Below are positions 58,111 through 64,000 of a DNA stretch of 64,000 nucleotides, in pieces. The stretch is taken from positions 558,001 through 622,000 of the forward strand of contig JAJGBQ010000003.1 of assembly GCA_022457065.1 (NCBI GenBank), written 5' to 3'. Under the pieces are notes generated by a model, which did not search any database, was not told where the DNA came from, and saw nothing but the letters and a program-made list of their open reading frames with translations. This DNA is from Curvularia sp. ZM96. Taxonomy: Eukaryota; Ascomycota; Dothideomycetes; Pleosporales; Pleosporaceae. Position numbers and translations under genes: made by a program. The first letter of the stretch is position 1; every line of letters starts with the position of its first letter.

Positions 58111-58928
58111 AACACTAGCTAATCCCAGAGAGGAAGTAGAATCAAATAGCTTACAACACACATGCTGAACGGTTGGTAATTCACTTTACACATGCAGTTA
58201 TCTAGTACTTTTAGTTATATGCGTCAAAGTAAAACGTAGCCTCTTTTCTTCATCTTTGCTGCCATCAAATGCTAAACGATCAACGACGCGCTAGTACTAG
58301 AAGCCATTAAATAAGTAGCTAAGGGTAATTTTCGTATCAATCGAGAGGTAAGTCTAGAACAACAAACGCCAGAAGCTCATTACCTGTTGCTCAATTATTG
58401 TGCTCTTGCAGTCTACTAGTAGGTCCTTTAGTGTTGCTAATGCGAAAATGATCATTACGGTGTAATTCCGGCGCCGGTAAAAGGATTGCGCCATCGTACA
58501 CCGAGTCCCACCTTGATGTCAGCTTACTGGTTTCAGAGATTTAGTTCCGTGTCACTATAGGCTAATGCAGCAAGAAAGGTACAAGTGATCAGCGCTCTAC
58601 TAGTTTTTTACATGGATGAGGGTACGCAACAGCCAAAGCCAAGGCTCACTAGCATCTTGACAACAAGCAATGAAGCCTAGATAGTGGATTTACATAATTT
58701 CTGAGCATAAGTGTGGAACGGCAATTCCGGTTTCTGTCAGCACTAAGTAAAACAAGTACTTCGTAGAGTAAAGAGTGGGTCTTGAAAAGGGATAAATCTC
58801 CTATCAAAGGCTGCGGTTATCGATCAAGAAGACGGTCGAATATAAAGCTCTATCCTGTCCCCTAGAATGAAGAGCATCTAGCACATTACTCTTTGCTATC
58901 ACCATCAACCTTCAAAAATTCAACAATC
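58111..58928. promoter_or_regulatory. Promoter region of the small secreted protein, with TATA box
   Basis: TATAAA at 58841-58846 stands 83-88 bp before the ATG at 58929, an ideal distance. The rest (58111-58840) is AT-rich and without open frames. Confidence 0.55.
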
Positions 58929-59138
58929 ATGCAGCCCAATCGCATCTTGTCCACTCTGCTTCTTAGCTTCGCAGTAGCGACAGCTTCACCAGTCCCTGAC
59001 TCTGCTATCGAAGTTTCTGGAAACCTACAACTATCCGAACGAAATCGCTGTCTCTATGGGAACCCCAGACCATGCAATTCACCCGGTGGTTGTCCAAATG
59101 GCGGTTGTTTCGCGGATGTCTGCTGGTACTGGTGTTAA
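58929..59138 (+). CDS. Small cysteine-rich secreted protein, effector candidate
   Basis: Intronless, 69 residues. The first 20 (MQPNRILSTLLLSFAVATAS) are a typical signal peptide. The mature part begins PVPDSAIEVS, with a possible processing site at SERNR, and ends in a 30-residue block with six Cys: CLYGNPRPC, then GGCPNGGC, FADVC and WYWC, Gly/Pro-rich and ending on the last Cys. Size, signal peptide and even Cys count fit an apoplastic effector or antimicrobial peptide of a plant-associated fungus; no known family is recognised and the role is inference. Strong TATA box upstream. Met at 58929 is chosen over 58893 because it starts the signal peptide. Confidence 0.75.
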   Translation: MQPNRILSTLLLSFAVATASPVPDSAIEVSGNLQLSERNRCLYGNPRPCNSPGGCPNGGCFADVCWYWC

Positions 59139-59914
59139 TGGTGCTACTGGGTACCTCTGTGCATATGCACTTCTGAGGGAAGAATGAGTAAGTGAAGCCA
59201 TTTCTCATGTGTCTAGATATCAAAAGAAATCTTACTGAACATAGTAGGACGGAGCTCTCTACCTCGTTTCTGCCCTGTCGCATAACTGCTTGGAAAACTG
59301 TTAGCTATATTCATAGATAGCTATCTGGCACAACCTAGCTTCCCATTGAATACATTCTAATTCTCGAAAGAGCGGTAGTGCACCTAGCTCTTACATCCCC
59401 CGCCTCTTGCATTGAATATGTAGTTCTGGCGATTGGAGAGCAAGCCTTCAAAGGCTAGGCGCTGGTGTTTCCTTGGAAGTAACATACGCTTAGTTTTACG
59501 ATACAGACCCATGTTGAACGACAGACTATGTCGGTGTTCTGAAATCTGGTTTAAAGAGTCGTGTATATTAGAAGTGGAATTGAAAAATGACAAGTTCTCA
59601 ATCACGTCTGTCGATCAAAGAGGAAAACCAGATTCACTGAACCGCTTATTGACTCCAGAATATTCTTCTTGTACCCTTGGCTCGCTCTATGGGCGAGTAT
59701 TTGCCCAGATTGTACGCCTTGAGAAAGGGCAAGTCGCCCAGATACTTTCGCCAATATCTGTCACACCCAATCCCGAACCAGTAGCTGTTCGGATGTGCTA
59801 CGATATCGCCCTATGCGCATAGTCTCCCCACTTTGATCATCTTATCTATGACCGCTAGTCACAGTGCGAAGAGTCTTATCAGATATCTTGCCTGTTTTGG
59901 ACTGCCTCCTTCTC
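59139..59914. other. Intergenic; one unassigned open frame
   Basis: A plus-strand frame 59433-59822 (129 codons, starting MESKPSKARRWCFLG) has mixed composition and no known motif; it could be a small gene or chance. It is convergent with the F-box gene. Confidence 0.3.
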
Positions 59915-61099
59915 TCAAAACCACTTCTTTTTACCGCTTTCATATTTCGTAGCTGCTTCAGCTGCTTCCGCCTCATTCCATTTCTCCCTAACAAATCCAG
60001 GTTTGTAGTCTGGCGAATGCGCTGATCTGAGCTTTGCGCCTGAATTGACCTTTGAAATAGTCCGCCATTCCCAACTGAAAGGCGATCGACAGTCACCAAG
60101 CCATCGATAGACGTTTATCTCGATTTTGCATCCGTCCCGTGTACCTCGCCATTGCTTTTCTACGCTATAGTCTGTCAGACAATAGATACAGGATCCAAAT
60201 GAGAGACCGTAGGGCACAGATCGTCCTGGCACGTCAGCGAGTTCGGGAATCTGTTTGGGAACAGAAGGAGATTCGGGGAGATGACCGGAAAATTGCCTCT
60301 GAATAGCGAGATGCATGCAAACTAGGTTTTCGTTACGATCAATCATGACTCTGAGTGAATCTGGACAGTATCTCTGTTTCTCTATAGATATAACTGTCTG
60401 AACCATAAGTTGGTTATTGAAGATGCGTGCATGCTGGGGGCCAACGCCGGATATATATCGTATGTTGAGTATCTTGAGAGGCAAACCGTGTTCAGGGCCG
60501 TAGAGGTGCCGGTTCATGACCAAGCGCGCATAATAGTAGGGAATTTGACAGGTAGGCGGAAGAAAGAGGTGGTGATCTGGGTTTCGCTTGCATAGCAGAC
60601 GCTCGTCGTACCAGGTAGTGATGGGTTTGCCCCGGCGACTGTGCCAGCGATGCAACTTTATGCAGCGATGACAGTAATAGAGGAATGGGAAATCTTTCTC
60701 TAAGAGTAACAACAGTTTCTCATTCTGTGCCGATTGGAGAGGCATACTGCGTCGTTTCGAGAGACTGTAAAGACTCTTGCAGGTTAATGCAAGAGAAAAT
60801 AAATCGCAGTCGTCGAAATAGGTTACAATCATCAGGATGATCTCCAGGGGAAGCTCAAGGACTTTGGGCTTTGATGGAGGGATCGTCTTTCGGAAGAGTC
60901 TTGTCATGTGGCGAATGCGTTCTTTGGCGACCATGGCCGGGCTCACAAGGCGGACGCTGGGTGCAGGATAAGGAGTAGTGAGTGAAACGTGTAACACCAG
61001 CAACGCTAGTTCGATACACTGATGTGACCACTGCTTTAAGAAGGACAATTGCGTGTTTTTGGCTGAGTATGATGCTTGCTTAGGTGGCTGGTTCTGCAA
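59915..61099 (-). CDS. F-box protein
   Basis: Single exon; 394 residues from 61099, but the Met at 60934 or 60907 (MTRLFRKTIPPSKPKVLELP) is the likelier start, giving about 330-340 residues. The F-box is close to the N-terminus: LELPLEIILMIVTYFDDCDL then LALTCKSLYSL, the usual Skp1-binding helix set. The rest has paired Cys (YYCHRCIKLHRWH, SCIYCLTDY) and aromatic residues, as in many fungal F-box proteins of unknown substrate. It should be a receptor of an SCF ubiquitin ligase; target unknown. Confidence 0.8.
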   Translation of the reverse strand: MQNQPPKQASYSAKNTQLSFLKQWSHQCIELALLVLHVSLTTPYPAPSVRLVSPAMVAKERIRHMTRLFRKTIPPSKPKVLELPLEIILMIVTYFDDCDLFSLALTCKSLYSLSKRRSMPLQSAQNEKLLLLLEKDFPFLYYCHRCIKLHRWHSRRGKPITTWYDERLLCKRNPDHHLFLPPTCQIPYYYARLVMNRHLYGPEHGLPLKILNIRYISGVGPQHARIFNNQLMVQTVISIEKQRYCPDSLRVMIDRNENLVCMHLAIQRQFSGHLPESPSVPKQIPELADVPGRSVPYGLSFGSCIYCLTDYSVEKQWRGTRDGCKIEINVYRWLGDCRSPFSWEWRTISKVNSGAKLRSAHSPDYKPGFVREKWNEAEAAEAATKYESGKKKWF

Positions 61100-61976
61100 A
61101 GTAATGTTAACCTAGAGTTACACTTTGCCCACTTCATGTGCTGCATTTTAAACGAACCTTGAGCAATTGCTATACGGCTATTCTGGTGTTTGTTCGAGAT
61201 GTAAATGGGTGTCTGGAGAACATAGTAATTTGGAGGACGGTAAAGTCTTATACCTGGTGCTTTCCCTCCTACCGTGGTACCATTAGCTACCCTACCACTA
61301 CCATACGAGATGGTCGCACGAGCGAACGATGTTGATGCGCCAGCAGCAGAGAGCACTTTTTTTTTCTTGATGCTGGCTGGTTGAGTGCAGTCTCTAATAT
61401 AGATTCGTGTGTATTAAGTAGATCAGTTTCAAAAAGGGATATTTTCACCGTCGTCGTGTTTTTGCATCGTATACGCAGCAGTATTCCTGTCTTCCGATTT
61501 TGGTTACCAAGACTGGAACCTTAAACTAGGCTTACACCCCAATTACAAATGCGCATCATACAAAGGCCGGTTTTTGTATTTGCTTTCGGTTTCCTATGGT
61601 CGTATACTGAAAGACGATTTGGATATCTTATCTACTTGGTCACATGTTGGAAAGCGGTCGGAAATGAGATAAGCCAAGACGCTTGGTAGTTCCACAAGCT
61701 AATCACTCGAGCTATGAAATACGTGCATTCACAAGGACTAGTCCAGATCTAAGCAATGTAAATGTTCTTGTCATGGTGGATACAAGGCTAGAGTTGCGTA
61801 GACGTTGGTCGTGCCAAGGCCGCGCGAGGACTTCGGAAAAAGCCTCGGCTAAGCACCGTGAATCCAAGGACCAACTCCGATGCTATCCACCCCACCCTTG
61901 CTCTTCTACATCATTACTTGCATTGTCCCTATAACACTTGCATTTTTCAGGTGTTGAGGAGTCGCTATATACAAAG
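61100..61976. other. Divergent intergenic region, F-box and ETF-beta genes
   Basis: About 880 bp. A minus-strand frame 61036-61356 overlaps the F-box leader but has no recognised domain. A T-rich run lies near 61350. Confidence 0.35.
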
Positions 61977-62926
61977 ATGTCGGGACTGAGGATATTAGTA
62001 CCCGTTAAGCGGGTCATTGACTATGCGGTAGGTTCATTCCACCAAGAAATGCGACAGGATGAACTCACTCTTCCAATTGCAATGGCATGCGAGAGATACA
62101 CACGCTTCAGTGGCTGAAGGTGCCATTGGGGAGTGGATTAGCCTTTTTCTGTACAGAGTAGCAAGAGTATAAGAAATAACATGTTCATGGTCAGGTCAAA
62201 CCCCGAGTCAACCGCGCGCAAACCGCCGTCGAAACCGCAAACGTCAAGCACTCGATGAACCCCTTCGACGAACTCTCAATCGAAGAAGCCGTGCGCATGC
62301 GCGAGAAAAAGGCACACCATGCCAACGCCCCCGCAGTCGAGGAAATCGTAGCCTTCTCCGCCGGCGTCGCTAAATCCCAGGACATCCTGCGCACAGCCAT
62401 GGCCATGGGCGCCGACCGCGGCATCCACGTTGTCGTTGAGGAAAAAGATACCCTAGAGCCGCTGGGTGTAGCCAAGCTTCTGCGCAAAGTCGTCGAGGAA
62501 CAAAAGAGCAATCTGGTTATACTGGGCAAGCAAGCCATTGATGACGACGCGGGGCAAACAGGCCAGATGCTGGCTGGCCTGCTCAACTGGCCGCAAGCCA
62601 CGCAGGCATCCAAGGTCACCATCAATGACCAATCCGTCGAGGTTGTCCAGGAAGTCGATGGTGGTGTACAGACGATCAAGGCTAAGCTGCCCATGGTGAT
62701 TACGACGGATCTGCGGCTCAACGAGCCCCGCTACGCGAGTTTACCCAACATCATGAAGGCGAAGAAGAAGCCGTTAGACAAGAAGAGCTTGAGCGATTAC
62801 GGTCTGGATAGCGAGATCAGGCTCAAGACAGTGAAGGTGACGGAGCCGGCGCCACGCAAGGGCGGTGTCAAGGTCGAGGATGTGGATGGCATGATTGGCA
62901 AGCTCAAGGAGCTGGGCGCTTTGTAA
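61977..62926 (+). CDS. ETFB: Electron transfer flavoprotein beta subunit
   Basis: Two exons, 61977-62027 and 62195-62926, phase 0; 260 residues. Start MSGLRILVPVKRVIDYA joins VKPRVN and MNPFDELSIEEAVRMREK, the family opening; LGKQAIDDDAGQTGQMLAGLLNWPQAT is the nucleotide-binding hallmark (here in part) and RLNEPRYASLPNIMKAKKK the ETF-beta signature region. With ETF-alpha it carries electrons from mitochondrial acyl-CoA and other dehydrogenases to ETF-ubiquinone oxidoreductase. The subunit binds AMP and is imported without a long presequence, as seen here. The 167-nt intron is among the longest in the window. Confidence 0.96.
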
Positions 62927-63117
62927 ATGTCGTGCAGCGATGCAAAACAAAAGAAACGAATAAATATCACAGACGCACAAGATTGTTGTGTCTATAAGTC
63001 ACAGCTTTTTCGTGCATGGAAAAACATATCCTCTGAACAAAAACCTGGTTTGACTAAGAAAGAACCGTTGAATTGTATAAACCATGAATCTATGCTACTG
63101 ACAGCACCTATCCCAGA

Positions 63118-64000
63118 TCACGAAGATTGTGCAGCAAAGAAACTAAGGAAACTGCCTACAGTGAGGCCGCTCACGAGACATAGCGACATGAAGCCACCCG
63201 CGGCCTCGAGCTCGTCTGGCTCAACCCACTCGGCGAAACCCATCATACAGTTGCTGCCGAGATATCCGTTTGTCATGCCAAAGAACAACTGGACAACGAA
63301 AAGATAGAAGAAATCAGAGGGGATGGCTGCACCTTTGCCACCAATGTTGCAGAGAAGATACAGGGGTATGAACAAGACCCTTGCAATGGAAAGGAAAAAC
63401 AGTAGCTGTGGGCGATGCGTGAGACGCAGAGCTGGCAGTGCAGGCCCCACGCGACCGATGAGATCACCAAGGTTCCAGAAGAAGAAGCCTAGAGGGATAA
63501 AAGCCGCAGGTTGGAACAGGCGAGAAGCGTTGGATGGATCTCGTACGCTTAACACTTGGGGCGTAAAGACAGGGAAGAACATGGTTATTGCAAATGTGAT
63601 GAAGATGGCGCCAGCAAGCCAGAAAAGCTTCTTAAGCAGTCTTGTCAGTGGCACGCCTTTGCGCTCACTGCGATCTGTATCGTATTCGGGATCCTCATTG
63701 TAGGAAGTACGCATCATGCGCTGTTTGGAGCTGTCCCTGGAGAGCAGGTAGAAGAAGGCGACCAAAGTTGCAACAGAAACGCCAGTGGCAGTCAAGAAAT
63801 AGACAAAGGCAGAAGTGCTGGACTCTTGTGGGGTTCCGTCAACATGGTGCTTTGCCTTGGGGACAGAGAGCACAGAGATGATCTGGGTTATGGCTGGCAG
63901 GACACCGGCAATACCTTGGCCGGACATGATTCCCTGGGTATACTCTTCTCGTCCAAAGCCAGATACGTAGGCAAAGACGCCGTTTTGACACAGCCCGGTA
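63118..64000 (-). CDS. Equilibrative nucleoside transporter (ENT/SLC29, Fun26-like), 3' part
   Basis: The C-terminal part of the gene: 293 codons in frame from the window edge to the stop at 63118; the 5' end lies beyond 64000. Hydrophobic helices alternate with short loops; the GQGIAGVLPAI motif near the left of the visible chain, FPLGFF...WNLGDLIGRVGPAL and FFGMTNGYLGSNCMM are ENT family features. These carriers move nucleosides across membranes; the yeast protein Fun26 is vacuolar. Convergent with ETFB. No intron is seen in this part. Confidence 0.88.
   Translation of the reverse strand, partial: TGLCQNGVFAYVSGFGREEYTQGIMSGQGIAGVLPAITQIISVLSVPKAKHHVDGTPQESSTSAFVYFLTATGVSVATLVAFFYLLSRDSSKQRMMRTSYNEDPEYDTDRSERKGVPLTRLLKKLFWLAGAIFITFAITMFFPVFTPQVLSVRDPSNASRLFQPAAFIPLGFFFWNLGDLIGRVGPALPALRLTHRPQLLFFLSIARVLFIPLYLLCNIGGKGAAIPSDFFYLFVVQLFFGMTNGYLGSNCMMGFAEWVEPDELEAAGGFMSLCLVSGLTVGSFLSFFAAQSS

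Noticed and set aside
1..64000. CRISPR arrays, prokaryotic operons or viral genes
   Set aside because: None seen; spliced genes and dispersed 5S rRNA mark nuclear fungal DNA.

Overview
The window is nuclear DNA of a filamentous ascomycete. Most genes carry one to five short introns (about 47 to 170 nt, GT-AG with CTRAY-like branch sites). The gene set is typical of Pezizomycotina: PTH11-like receptor, Zn2Cys6 factors, FHIP, DUF6594, Clr5-ankyrin protein and a pogo transposon. A Dothideomycete, probably Pleosporales, is my best guess from protein style; this is inference. All splice models were built by hand from reading phase and splice consensus.

Layout. 1-2.3 kb: no gene seen. 2.3-11 kb: PTH11-like 7-TM protein, PEX8 (C-terminal SKL) head to head with a TMEM170-like protein, then a RING E3 head to head with an ADP-sugar-type Nudix hydrolase. 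11.3-13.1 kb: a pogo/Fot1-type transposon with 45-bp perfect inverted repeats and a broken transposase. 13.4-21.1 kb: two divergent Zn2Cys6 regulators, an isopenicillin-N-acyltransferase-like Ntn hydrolase and a divergent NodB-type deacetylase, possibly a small metabolic cluster. 22.6-25.7 kb: a secreted protein with two knottin-like CC modules, a GNAT gene stopped by one nonsense codon, and a solitary 5S rRNA gene. 26-32.6 kb: six-exon isochorismatase-fold hydrolase and a large Cid1/Cid13-type nucleotidyltransferase. 34.7-43 kb: acetate kinase with two CRE octamers upstream, a run of 11-bp palindromes, a Clr5-ankyrin protein and an AMID/FSP1-like oxidoreductase. 43-54.3 kb: conserved housekeeping block (FHIP, Sfc1-like mitochondrial carrier, twinfilin, U3 snoRNA-associated protein, Sel1-repeat mitochondrial protein, second isochorismatase-fold hydrolase). 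54.4-59.2 kb: accessory-looking stretch with a DUF6594 membrane protein, a 48-bp-repeat hypothetical gene, a decayed gene and a 69-residue cysteine-rich secreted protein. 59.9-64 kb: F-box protein, ETF beta subunit and the 3' part of an equilibrative nucleoside transporter that runs off the right edge.

How genes relate. Five head-to-head pairs share short promoters (PEX8/TMEM170, RING/Nudix, the two Zn2Cys6 factors, acyltransferase/deacetylase, U3-associated/Sel1 protein). Several genes have very small coding exons (9, 16 and 19 nt). The transposon stops and the GNAT stop are all compatible with C-to-T change in CpA context, the signature of mild RIP, though three sites are far too few to prove it.
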